This document shows, in pieces, positions 33,201 through 39,439 of a DNA stretch of 55,474 nucleotides. The notes below the pieces were generated by a model. It made no database searches and had not been told where the DNA came from. It worked only from the letters and a program-made list of their open reading frames with translations. The stretch is from a virus, in IMG/VR virus record IMGVR_UViG_3300037231_000117, positions 1 through 55,474 of that record, one strand, 5' to 3'. Position 1 is the stretch's first letter, and every line of letters begins with the position of its first letter. The position numbers and the translations under genes were made by a program.

Positions 33201-36200
33201 CGGCGGTGCTGGTACCAGCGAGTCCGAAGCGGGGGCACCGGCCTCTACCGGTAGCCTGTACTCGGGTTCGCGCCCCTCGAACGTCGGATGCCACTCTGCG
33301 ACCTGGTATTCGGGGCGGTTGGTGCGATCGACCGTGATCTCTCGCGAGCCTGGCCGAATGCCGACCGGCTCGGTGGCGCGCACGCCGTTCTCGACGTAGG
33401 ACCGCACCCCACGCTGATCTTCATAAAGCGTCTGACCGATGTGGTTCTTGCCGATCTCGGTCCGGCCGTCCGGTGCGACGACGGGCGTCGCGTTCGTTCC
33501 AGCCTGGCGCAGCGCCGTGCGGGTGTCGCGCGCCATCTTCTCCCACGTCCAGCCGGCCGCGCGCGGATCGACGCCGGCCTTCGCGACCAGCGCCGCACGC
33601 TGATCGTTCGGCATGGCGTTCCACCATCCGGGCGAGTCCGGCGGCACCGTGCCGGGCGGCTGGATGTGCGTTGTCTTGCCGGTTTCCAGGCTGGTGAGGA
33701 TCAGGCCCGGATGCTCGGTCGGCGGTCTGCCCAGGTTTACAACCTGGTCAGCCTTCGTGGACTCAACCTGAGTCTGATCCGACAGCGCCTCGGCCGTCGC
33801 ACCGAGTTCGTTCCGCACCTTCGCCATCTCCGGCGTGTCGGCCGCCGGGTGCGTGACCGCGTCGAGTTTTTGACGCACGTCATCGAGCCGCGCCTTCGTG
33901 GGCGCCGGCAGCTTCGTTTCGTCGCCCGCGACCGGCCGCACGATCGCCGCCTCGGTCTGCGTCAGCAGCTTGGCCTGCGGTGTGGCCGCAGCCTTTGCGT
34001 CACGCTCCGCCGCCAACTGATCGAGCCAGCGGCGCAATTTCAGCACGACCGCCCGCGTGGCATCTTGGGCTTCGGGCGATCCCGCCGTCGGTATGACCGG
34101 GTTTACAACCTGGTCTGCCACAACCCGATCCCGCTCCGCCCGGTCTCGCATCTGCCCCAGCGCGGCCTGTTCGCGCTCAACCGGCGTGCCGAACCGCGCG
34201 GCATACATCTGCGCCAGGGTGTCGTGGATTTCGCCGATGTTCGTCACCCAATTCTGCGACCTTGTCCCGGAATCGCCGAAGATTCCGCGCACCGTCTCCA
34301 TCGCCGATTTCAGGCCGTCGATCAGGTTGCCAAGCACATCGCCGGCGACGCTGTTGCCGAACCGCTGCTGGATGGCGTCCACCACGCGCGGCAGGAACGA
34401 TTGGAACTTCGGCGCCTCGCCGCCGATATCCGATCCCAGCTCGTTTATCAGGTGCGCCTGGACCGCGGCGGCGTGGGCGGTGTCGCCTTCAGGACCGGCG
34501 CCGAAGCCTGCGCGCGCCGGCGCGGTCGAGCCGAATGTTGCCTGCGCGTAACGCGTACCCGCAGGGGTGATGCCGGCCGCGATCTGCTGATTGAGCAACT
34601 GGCCAAGATCGGTGCCGTCGGGCAGCGTCGTGGTCTGGAGAACGTGGGTAAACTCGTGCCCGGCCACCTGCGCGACATTGCGGGCCGGGTCGCTGCTCAG
34701 AAAGATCGTGTTCGGCTGGCTCGGGTCCATCGCGCCGTCAAACGGGATCGCGCCGTCGTCCTTGTAGAACACGACATCGACGCCAGCCTGTCCGTAGTGA
34801 GCGCGCAGCGCGTCCGCGGTTTCGGTGGAAATAGCCGGCTCGGCGCCAGGTGCGGGCGGCTCCGCCGATGGGGTCCACACCTCGATCGGATGCGTGATCT
34901 CCGTACCCGAGGCATCGGTCGTGCGGAAATGGTAGCCGCCGTCCGGCGCCTGTTCCACGGTGCCGGCACCGGTGTTGTCGAACAGCTTGAGCAGTGCGGC
35001 CTGCTGCAAGTCGGCACTGTCGCCCGTTGCCAGGTTCCCGGCCTCGGCATTGACGTCGATCGGCGCCCCCTCCGCGGGAGCGGACACAGCCTGTCTCGCC
35101 GTGTCGATGGCGGTGTCAACGTCCGGCGCATTGAGCACGTCCGCGACGGCCGGACGCGGCTGCACGTTCGGACGCCCCGGCATGGCCCGCCCGGCCAGCC
35201 TGCCGGCGCCGCCCAACACGGCCGCCGCGCCAGGCAGCAACGCGCCGGCGACGAACTGTAGGCCGAGGTCTTTACCGACGCCCTCGCCGATGTCCTGGTC
35301 CGGTTTGTAGGTCGCCTTGGCGATGACGTTGTCGGCCACGGCCTGCAACTGGCTGAAGGCGGTGAGGGTGGCACCGGACTTCGCCATATCGGCGAGCGTG
35401 GTCAGGAACTGGCCCCGCGCGGCACCCGGAATGCTGGCTGCCAACTCGATCGCCTGGTGGATCGGGACGGTCATCAGGCCGCCATCGACTAAGCCGCGGA
35501 ACAGCCCTGCGGTCGCTGCGTCTTCGTCTGTCGCTCCGGCTTGCTTGGCCTCATCGTAGCCCGCGCCGTAGCCCTGGACCCCCGCGAGGCCGATGACCGC
35601 TGCCGGGCCGCCGGCGACGCCCGCGCCGATGTAAGTCAGCAGGCCGCCGGCGAGATTGACGGCTTTGACGGACAGCCGCTGTTTTTCCTCATCCGTCATC
35701 GGGAAGGCTGCATTGCCGTAGTCGGTGACGGCTTGACCGGCGCCGCTGACGGAGCCGCCGACGTTCTTGACGGCCTGTCCTGCCTGTCCGAGTCCGGTGT
35801 CTTGCGGCTGCACCGCAACCTCGCCCTCGATCCTGGCCCTGATCTTGGCCCGCGTGTCCGCGTCGGAAGCGGCATACGCTTGACCAAACTCGAAGTCGGC
35901 GGCGGCCGGACTGGCTACGCCACCGGCTGTTGGCGGCTGGATGTGTTGTCCGCCGTCGATGCGGTCCATCAGACCAAGCTGACCGCGCAGCACCGCATCG
36001 GAGTTCTGTGCGGCGGCCTGCAAGGCGGTGCCAGCGCCGGTCACCATCTCGCCACCGGCTTTGACCAGTCCGCCGGCGATATCGGTCGGTTGGAGCGCAA
36101 TCGCCTTGCCGATGCCCCCGAGGGTGGACGACGGCGGCGTCGTGTCAGGCGACGCTGGCTGGACGGCAAGATGATCGATGATCTCGTTGGGCAGGTAGCC

Positions 36201-36344
36201 GGCCTTCAGCGCGGCGTCGGTGTTGAAGTTCGCCAGGCCGCCGACATAGCTCGCGATCTCGCCGTCCGAGTAGCCGGCTGAACGCGCGCCGGCGACATCG
36301 AACGGGATCGACCCGGCTGCTGCTGGTTCGCCGCCGTCAGGCAT
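24204..36344 (-). CDS. Giant polyvalent protein, 4046 aa: metallopeptidase, methyltransferase, Strawberry-notch-type helicase, LPD domains
   Basis: This is the largest gene. Two short UBA-like helices (AGYSDGEIASYV, AGYLPNEIIDHL) begin it, followed by a hydrophobic region (about 234-380). HEFTH (563-567) marks a zincin peptidase. HVLEPSAGVGG (about 1191) and NPPF (1262-1265) mark an adenine-type methyltransferase. Walker A GDGTGVGKG (1634-1642), DEAH (1818-1821) and GFGRTHRTNQ (about 2219) mark an SF2 helicase of the Strawberry-notch type. HIEEIQSDWHQ (about 2920) marks a frequent polyvalent-protein domain. A C-terminal LPD38-like part has a membrane helix (about 3714) and RIPMGFE (about 3760). 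Such proteins are packaged and ejected with DNA to block host defence, as for P1 DarB. This role is inferred. Confidence 0.85.
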   Translation of the reverse strand: MPDGGEPAAAGSIPFDVAGARSAGYSDGEIASYVGGLANFNTDAALKAGYLPNEIIDHLAVQPASPDTTPPSSTLGGIGKAIALQPTDIAGGLVKAGGEMVTGAGTALQAAAQNSDAVLRGQLGLMDRIDGGQHIQPPTAGGVASPAAADFEFGQAYAASDADTRAKIRARIEGEVAVQPQDTGLGQAGQAVKNVGGSVSGAGQAVTDYGNAAFPMTDEEKQRLSVKAVNLAGGLLTYIGAGVAGGPAAVIGLAGVQGYGAGYDEAKQAGATDEDAATAGLFRGLVDGGLMTVPIHQAIELAASIPGAARGQFLTTLADMAKSGATLTAFSQLQAVADNVIAKATYKPDQDIGEGVGKDLGLQFVAGALLPGAAAVLGGAGRLAGRAMPGRPNVQPRPAVADVLNAPDVDTAIDTARQAVSAPAEGAPIDVNAEAGNLATGDSADLQQAALLKLFDNTGAGTVEQAPDGGYHFRTTDASGTEITHPIEVWTPSAEPPAPGAEPAISTETADALRAHYGQAGVDVVFYKDDGAIPFDGAMDPSQPNTIFLSSDPARNVAQVAGHEFTHVLQTTTLPDGTDLGQLLNQQIAAGITPAGTRYAQATFGSTAPARAGFGAGPEGDTAHAAAVQAHLINELGSDIGGEAPKFQSFLPRVVDAIQQRFGNSVAGDVLGNLIDGLKSAMETVRGIFGDSGTRSQNWVTNIGEIHDTLAQMYAARFGTPVEREQAALGQMRDRAERDRVVADQVVNPVIPTAGSPEAQDATRAVVLKLRRWLDQLAAERDAKAAATPQAKLLTQTEAAIVRPVAGDETKLPAPTKARLDDVRQKLDAVTHPAADTPEMAKVRNELGATAEALSDQTQVESTKADQVVNLGRPPTEHPGLILTSLETGKTTHIQPPGTVPPDSPGWWNAMPNDQRAALVAKAGVDPRAAGWTWEKMARDTRTALRQAGTNATPVVAPDGRTEIGKNHIGQTLYEDQRGVRSYVENGVRATEPVGIRPGSREITVDRTNRPEYQVAEWHPTFEGREPEYRLPVEAGAPASDSLVPAPPSNPAPIPEAPDARTADRDHALAEGIASRLEQPVAEGVSPLSSRELQALAENTYGGTLASGAFTRDRLYDALELGVNRFIQRHPERFNPAVDAPQAEAAARELAALKDNLPTQTVRAGEKDAYQQFSTPPDYAFAANWVANLRPDDHVLEPSAGVGGLIVHAMNAGVRETTVNELSDKRRGMIAALHPTRVAGEDAAQLHNILPADVRPTVVVMNPPFSRAAERMGGRMVLDEGAKHIEAALARLEPGGRLVAIVGDGMKPEGTPAVGTGRQGTGKAFRDWWAKIGAEYDVRANIGVDRDIYTKYGTSFPTRLLVIDKNPPSGRPLVTGQAHDAADVIDRLQGVRDERSTVEPVADQPGGPEVAAGGEGVAGPGSELHRPTGGVGAGEGGGGDIAAGVSEPAGTREPGVRGERPAGVGTEPGDAGYGVVPVQSEPGQGRAGGEPHVATGGPGGDAGGGRNDSGGDGVRPDGSGERDDPGLTPAPEAVLATENAISAPDNQAVSEAVYEAYKPQRVQIAGARPHPGELVQSAAMATVMPPVTGYKPRIPIALVKSGALSDAQLEAIVYAGHAHSDVMADGRRRGFLIGDGTGVGKGREIAGTVLDNFKNGRTKAVWVSEKRALVNDARRDWNGMGQPATDIIDHGKLKPGDTIKADKGILFTSYDTLKSEEKTAPTGGFKVGSRVTWHTDANDPTKTDTGTIQSGPTKEKYPAWAIEKADGTTETIGDAHLWKENGDPTRRGSLTPGAAGQTRVDQIIKWVGKDFDGVIAFDEAHNMGNSVDTKGTRGVKKAAQKALAGMRLQDELPNARVVYVSATGATEVSNLAYMTRLGLWGEGTAFANRDDFIGQVSSGGIAGMELVARDMKALGHYIARNLSYDGVDYDRVEHVLSADQRDTYDKLAEGWQLVLRNFNAALEATGITEDGKTKNPRAKAAVMSAFWGGHQRFFNQIITSMQMPSVIRGVEADLKAGRQAVLQLVNTMEAAQERALEKARASGDGDIEDLDMTPRDQLMQLVEKAYPVQQMEEYVDDNGNLRSRPATDSNGEAVINKAAVAGRERLLDQIGSLRVPDGPLEMLLNHFGSDKVAEVTGRKQRVVRQVDESGQLKTMVEQRGAGANVADASSFQAGKKPILVFSEAGGTGRSYHAENGSGSQDARRSHYLVQGGWRADKAVQGFGRTHRTNQASAPIFHLVTTDLQGQKRFISSIARRLAQLGALTKGERRAADQGMFGMRDNLESTEARDGLIQFFKDVTMGQVEGVSIDDLEKSMGLKMRDDNGALVSPLPEMSQFLNRVLSLKVDHQNGVFQAFSDRMDLAIARASAAGTLDTGVETYKADKITKLSEQTVYTDPRSGAETKHVHLNAQNRNEPVGFAETLAGRNKTNGMKPDTFIQNVQSGRVFAVTSAGNYTDADGRIIPQARLTSPTDYQFLDREKVDRDNWRRLTPADAKPLWDNQVAATPEFRNSSLHIITGAVLPIWDRLGGNPKIFRLQTDQGERMLGRVVPASRVDATLKSLGAEGVKVTGSPGEIATQVLNGATARLANDWTIKRSLVAGEPRIELVGPDYRYGDELARSGVFSERIASRTRFFVPTEPTAAATAIEAIIKTRPVTSLEGGVQFSPRRQEDREEGSTPLFSALTRAVEGIKQEKATPGQWLATIRNMAGVKPEERAWTGLDDWLGKQPKSVTKGEVLDYLRANRLDMRDVVRGAPIEAPDVAAKRDRFQELNDRDESARRFGGERRGLTPVEDDEMGRLLNELSRQPNPYLSEYTKTKFGQYTLPGGQNYREMLMTLPATADERIGARLQALQAAEHDAMEDGNTAEADRIHQEALRIADGRTVMTGEQTAYRSSHWDEPNVVAHTRFAERTAPDGAKVLHIEEIQSDWHQAGRRQGYDTPSGVPDAPFKTTWPMLAMKRMTQYAVDHGFDRVAWTPGDAQADRYDLSKQIDRIGYTKRDDGKYNIVASKGRNSLINEDGISIGRVADLVGKEIAQKIENGENIYTRYKGDATGELTGLDLKVGGEGMRGFYDKQLPSEVQKLVSKFGAKVGQSEITNPAVQNASGWESTENAKPETRQSVHSFDITPQLREAVQTQGLPLFSPRQQVAVRDERETERWTPDQVAAYRNVGRVVVTPTWRERLAAATNDLGRRTVRAWLDPYIGVKADDPAGYMALRNANTTAGATEMFLTDGTLRFNGSTYAMDERNGGVEHSLVRPLHGEQDRFIWWVAANRAERLTAEDRENLWSQDDIDTIKATNQGQVPFDYHLPDGSITRSREAVYLDSLRKLDGFNKNVLDLAVQSGLLDGDRVSTLFSNPFYVPFYRVAEADGHFAGPSVTSGFVKQNAFKTLKGGTERLNNDLWDNAIKNWSHMIDASLRNRASAGVLDTGVTNGAVRELSARDIAYQSKAEKRATVWVMNTGQKQFFEVHDPLLFTAISALDFSGFRNPVMDSATKFKTILTQGVTADPRFMLRVSIRDAEQAIATAPLSYNVAKNVISGYGMGDLPGALKNVARAIAGQQLHRLNLGNEAADAIAGGGTMRLGSGHDTGGRRTDLDTMLDRPDTINAFWHRVSQIARAYKEVSAQSEDVQRFALYHKLIADGVPHDQAAFAARDLEDFTLKGAGAIARVLTQTVPFMNAWAQGLYKVGRAAANQDRNIAVAVGARVAASATKRVAIVLGATSLLTLALDAIYANDEDYKKRTEYDRDANFWFKFGNTQFRIPMGFEIAAMSRIAANGVEAIFGRNEMTPRRFANSVLQILGTNMSLSPVPQIVRPVLDLLENESGTGAPIIGKGMDRLRSEERYTPSTTLFARAASSAGNAAARAIGGPQAQFLAPIQLDYLVNGYFGWLGSHVVNLADLTVRGADQAQAAFRGVAPVEPVRPNTDLWNQATGGMISTSTTPQSRYIDMLYQQAEGISRTYATYLDLIARGRVDDARAFSAANKDQIAKHELVDKVTEVEQMANRQIKRVGESPTLGAEQKRLEIMKYNAMRNKAAENVFGTRPQ
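33731..33747. repeat. Palindrome CCAGGTTTACAACCTGG inside the giant gene
   Basis: The 7-bp arms (CCAGGTT/AACCTGG) are perfect with a TAC centre. It is one of three related sites (see 34089-34121 and 55219-55251), all read in frame as D-Q-V-V-N. Confidence 0.65.
34089..34121. repeat. 33-bp element shared with 55219-55251
   Basis: This element matches 55219-55251 in 31 of 33 bases, including GTATGACCGGGTTTACAAC. In both genes it codes for V-A-D-Q-V-V-N-P-V-I-P. The copies lie in different, unrelated genes. It could be a conserved DNA site or a shared peptide. Confidence 0.8.
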
Positions 36345-37306
36345 TACGGCGCTCCTCCGTTGTTCAGAAAGCCGGGCAGTGCTGCTGCCGGTGCTGGAGC
36401 AACCGCGCGTGGGCCGGCGTTCGAATTAAATGGCGGCGCTGCCTGCGTGGCGGGGCCGAAGCTGGCCAGCGGCGGCCGGGTGCCTGTCGCCGGCGAACCT
36501 GGCGCTTCATTGCCGGTCGCGGCGGCGACGCGGCCATGCACCAGGTCGCTTGAGTACTGCAACGCACGCTGCGCCCCGGTAAGCTGGATCTTCAGGTTCG
36601 CGACCAAGCCCTTTTGCGCGACCTTGTCGGTATCGCTTATTTCGGGGCTGTTGAGGGCCGCCGTCGCGGTGACGAGTTGCGTGTTGTAGTGCTGCACACT
36701 GTCCATGTCGGTTCGGTACATCGCCGCTGCGGCCTGGGTGATCGCTGCCTCGGTCCCGGCGGATACTTCCAGCGACGTGACCTGGTTCTTCAACTCGGTG
36801 ACCTTGGCCGGATCGGCGTCGGGCTTTGCGATCTCGGCCTGTAGCGCAGTGTGCGCCTGATCGAGTTGCTGGGCATTGTTGGTCTGTACCGCAGCCAGCG
36901 CCGTCTGCTGGTTCTGCGCGTTAATCTGCGCCTGCCGTACCGGCGCCGCCGCCGCGAGTTCGGCATAGGTGTTCTTGCTTTGCAGGTCCGCGGCGTATTT
37001 CGACGCGGCCGCCGAAATCCCAGCAGCGCCCAGCGTCGCGCCGGCGCCGATCGTGGCGATCGTCTGTGCCGACTGCCGTTGCAGATCGCCTTGTCCGGCG
37101 AGGAACCCGTGTTCCGCCGTCGCGGCCGTCGCGGCGATATCGCCCGCTTCCTGTCGCCCTTTCGACTCCCGCACCGTCGCCAGTTGGTCGGCCAGGACAG
37201 CCCCCTGCTGCGCGAGATCGGCCTTCTGCTGCTCCAACCCGGCCGATCCGGCAAACGCCGCCACGCCCGAGCCGAGGCTCGACAGGCCGTTCATCAGCGA
37301 TGCCAT
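36344..37306 (-). CDS. Probable internal virion (ejection) protein, 320 aa
   Basis: This starts MASLMNGLSSLGSGVAAFAG and is coupled to the giant gene by a TAATG overlap. The body is Ala/Gln-rich and helical (RQAQINAQNQQTALAAVQTN), with long coiled-coil-like segments, ending in a Pro/Ala tail. Such Ala/Gln-rich helical proteins placed before giant genes in podoviruses are typical ejection proteins that leave the capsid before the DNA. No enzymatic motif is seen. Confidence 0.6.
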   Translation of the reverse strand: MASLMNGLSSLGSGVAAFAGSAGLEQQKADLAQQGAVLADQLATVRESKGRQEAGDIAATAATAEHGFLAGQGDLQRQSAQTIATIGAGATLGAAGISAAASKYAADLQSKNTYAELAAAAPVRQAQINAQNQQTALAAVQTNNAQQLDQAHTALQAEIAKPDADPAKVTELKNQVTSLEVSAGTEAAITQAAAAMYRTDMDSVQHYNTQLVTATAALNSPEISDTDKVAQKGLVANLKIQLTGAQRALQYSSDLVHGRVAAATGNEAPGSPATGTRPPLASFGPATQAAPPFNSNAGPRAVAPAPAAALPGFLNNGGAP

Positions 37307-37878
37307 CAGCTATCATCCCCGGCCACTGGTCGGTTGATCATGCCACCAGGACTGGGAGGCATCGGCGTGGGCTTCGCGGCCATCGGGTGTTGCGTGATTC
37401 CGGCCTTCATGTTGATTTTCGCCATCGCAACAGGATCCTGCGTGATCGCGTGGATCCGCGTCGCGGCGTTCGCCAGCCCCGCTTTGGTGATGCCGAACCG
37501 GGCAAACAGAAAATCGGTGAAGATGTGGGTGGCGCGCACCAGTTCCGGTTCGCCGATCGCGACAATCTTTGACCGGTCCACGAAATCGAGGGCTTTCAGC
37601 ATGAGCGTCATAGCGGCTGGCACCATGGCCTTCAGCGGCATGATTCCGTGCGCCTGGCGGCGGAGGATCAGCACCAGGGCAACCGCGCCCTTGGCGGCGT
37701 CAGCGACCGGGTCCTGGCTCTGCCGGAGCTTGGCCAACAGACTGTCGGGTCCGTTCTGCAACCCGACGTGCATGCCTGCTACCACGATTTTGAGGTAGTT
37801 GGCGCGATTCTGCGGCGTGAGTCCGCTTTCGAGCTTGTCCTCGGCCTGCTGGAGCAGCGGATTGTTGAGTTCGGCCAT
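37306..37878 (-). CDS. Hypothetical internal virion or head protein, 190 aa
   Basis: This starts MAELNNPLLQQAEDKLESGL, overlapping the preceding stop (TAATG). It is helical, with a hydrophobic central part (GAVALVLILRRQAHGIMPLK, MVPAAMTLMLKALDFVDRSK). Its C-terminus (MAAKPTPMPPSPGGMINRPV) is Pro-rich. Its position between ejection-like proteins suggests an internal virion role. No family was recognised. Confidence 0.55.
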   Translation of the reverse strand: MAELNNPLLQQAEDKLESGLTPQNRANYLKIVVAGMHVGLQNGPDSLLAKLRQSQDPVADAAKGAVALVLILRRQAHGIMPLKAMVPAAMTLMLKALDFVDRSKIVAIGEPELVRATHIFTDFLFARFGITKAGLANAATRIHAITQDPVAMAKINMKAGITQHPMAAKPTPMPPSPGGMINRPVAGDDS

Positions 37879-39074
37879 TATGCCGGCGCTCCCGTTACCT
37901 GTGCCGCAGCCGGCGCCTGATTGATGAGTCCAGCCGGTTGCTGGGTGGGTGCCGCGGGTACCAGCGTCTGCGGAGCGCCCGTAACCGGCGCGCTGGAGGC
38001 GACCGCTTTTGGCTGAGCAAGGTTGGCCGTCTGCTGTGTTTGCAGCGCCGCCGCCGCATTGTTCGCTGCGGCCTGTGCGTTGAGCGCGGAAACCTGGGCC
38101 GGGGTAAGTGTGCTCGTCAGACCGGAAAGCAGCGATCCTCCGGCTTGCAGTGCGCCGTACGTGAGCAGTGGGTTTGCTTTAAGGAACGACCCGATGCTGC
38201 CGAAAACGCCCGAACTGGAACCGCTGTCGGGGAGACTGATGAGTTTGCCCGTGGTCGGGTCAATAGCTTGAGTGATCGTGTTGCCATCTGCACCGGTCGC
38301 TCCAAGACCACCCGGCGGCGCGGGTGGGGTGTCGATCACGCCATCCCCGCCTACGCCCGGTGCTGCTACGCCGCCTGGCCCCAGCGCGCCCGGCGGCAGT
38401 CCGGGAATCGGGTTTGCCGCCGCGGTAGTGGGTGCAACGACCGGACTTTCGCCAACGACCAGGCCGGTCGAGTTTGTGCCGCCCGCGGCTGCCTGCGCCG
38501 TACTGTCTTCCACCGTCGCCGCATCCTGGCTCGGCAATTCTGTTCCAGTCGGGACCGGAGCGGCGGCGTTGGTTGCGGTGGACGCTTGGGTCACACCCGC
38601 ATCGCCGCCGACCGAAGCCGCTTCTGCACCGGAAGTCGGCGCGGTAATGACCTCGCCCGTTCCTGGGTCGATAGCGCCTACGCCACCCGGAGGGGCTGGT
38701 GGCGTGTCGATCATGCCCGACGAAGTCGCATCTCCGCCGACGAAGTTAACGGTGTCGGCCGCCGCCGAGTCAGCCGTTGAAGCTGTCGGTGCGGCACCGA
38801 ACAGAGGCGCGCTGGACGCCGCATCGGCCCCAAGCAAGCCCGCGCCAACGGCGAGAGAGCCAATCCCACCTATAGCGCCGATCACCAGCCCCACCATTGA
38901 AAGTGTCTTGTTGCCGGTGATCGCTCCAATCGCGCCAAGGGTCGCACCCACGGCCGTCACAATCTCAAGCGCCGTGACCGTGCTGATCGCCGCGATTCCA
39001 CCGACGGTGGCCGCGACTGCCGAGGCAGCGATAGCGTCCGCACCGATCGCAACGCCGACTGCGATTAAGGGCAT
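37878..39074 (-). CDS. Hydrophobic Ala/Gly-rich internal virion protein, 398 aa
   Basis: This starts MPLIAVGVAIGADAIAASAV, with a GGAGGG ribosome site. Residues 5-80 are a long hydrophobic, Gly/Ala-rich stretch with possible membrane hairpins (GNKTLSMVGLVIGAIGGIGS). The rest is Pro/Thr/Gly-rich and contains two IDTPPAPPGG segments with similar flanks, so part of it is duplicated. The C-terminus has an Ala/Gln-rich helix (LNAQAAANNAAAALQTQQTA). It fits an ejection protein that inserts into the membrane; this is inferred from composition and position. Confidence 0.55.
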   Translation of the reverse strand: MPLIAVGVAIGADAIAASAVAATVGGIAAISTVTALEIVTAVGATLGAIGAITGNKTLSMVGLVIGAIGGIGSLAVGAGLLGADAASSAPLFGAAPTASTADSAAADTVNFVGGDATSSGMIDTPPAPPGGVGAIDPGTGEVITAPTSGAEAASVGGDAGVTQASTATNAAAPVPTGTELPSQDAATVEDSTAQAAAGGTNSTGLVVGESPVVAPTTAAANPIPGLPPGALGPGGVAAPGVGGDGVIDTPPAPPGGLGATGADGNTITQAIDPTTGKLISLPDSGSSSGVFGSIGSFLKANPLLTYGALQAGGSLLSGLTSTLTPAQVSALNAQAAANNAAAALQTQQTANLAQPKAVASSAPVTGAPQTLVPAAPTQQPAGLINQAPAAAQVTGAPA

Positions 39075-39439
39075 TTCTTGTCCCTCCGGTAATGCACAAA
39101 GAACTCGCTCGTTCCGGTCACTTGAAACCCCAAGAGTTTGTTGAGCCTGTGCTGGCGACCGGCGCCCTCGACTGGCGTCCGCGTCGTCACGAAGCCATGC
39201 CGCTCGATGATGGCATCAAGCCGAGAGTTGATCATGGTCCTGGTAATCGGCGCCCCGGTATCAAAACTGGCGAAATGAAACTCCGGCCCGTTCGTCAGTG
39301 TAGCGAAAGCCAATTGGCCGTCGATCACCACCGGTTCGATATCCCAGCACGCCAGGCCGGAAACGAACTGCTCGCGGGTTAGAAAAGCGAACGGCTCGAT
39401 CTGTTCCCACAGAGCGTCGATGACATCGACGCTCGTCAC
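39065..39439 (-). CDS. Possible GNAT-fold small virion protein, 124 aa
   Basis: This starts (GTG) with TSVDVIDALWEQIEPFAFLT and overlaps both neighbours. The core AFATLTNGPEFHFASFDTGA, followed by INSRLDAIIERHGFVTTRTP and GRQHRLNKLLGFQVTG, has the strand-helix order of GNAT acetyltransferases ('R-x-x-x-L-L-G-F'). Small GNAT-like proteins are encoded in the same position in T7-like phages (gp13), where they are core proteins. The catalytic state is unknown. The call is tentative. Confidence 0.5.
   Translation of the reverse strand: MTSVDVIDALWEQIEPFAFLTREQFVSGLACWDIEPVVIDGQLAFATLTNGPEFHFASFDTGAPITRTMINSRLDAIIERHGFVTTRTPVEGAGRQHRLNKLLGFQVTGTSEFFVHYRRDKKCP

Noticed and set aside
33288-35261. 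657-residue plus-strand reading frame within the giant gene
   Set aside because: It is antisense to the metallopeptidase and neighbouring parts of the giant protein and has an Arg/Gly/Pro-rich shadow composition.
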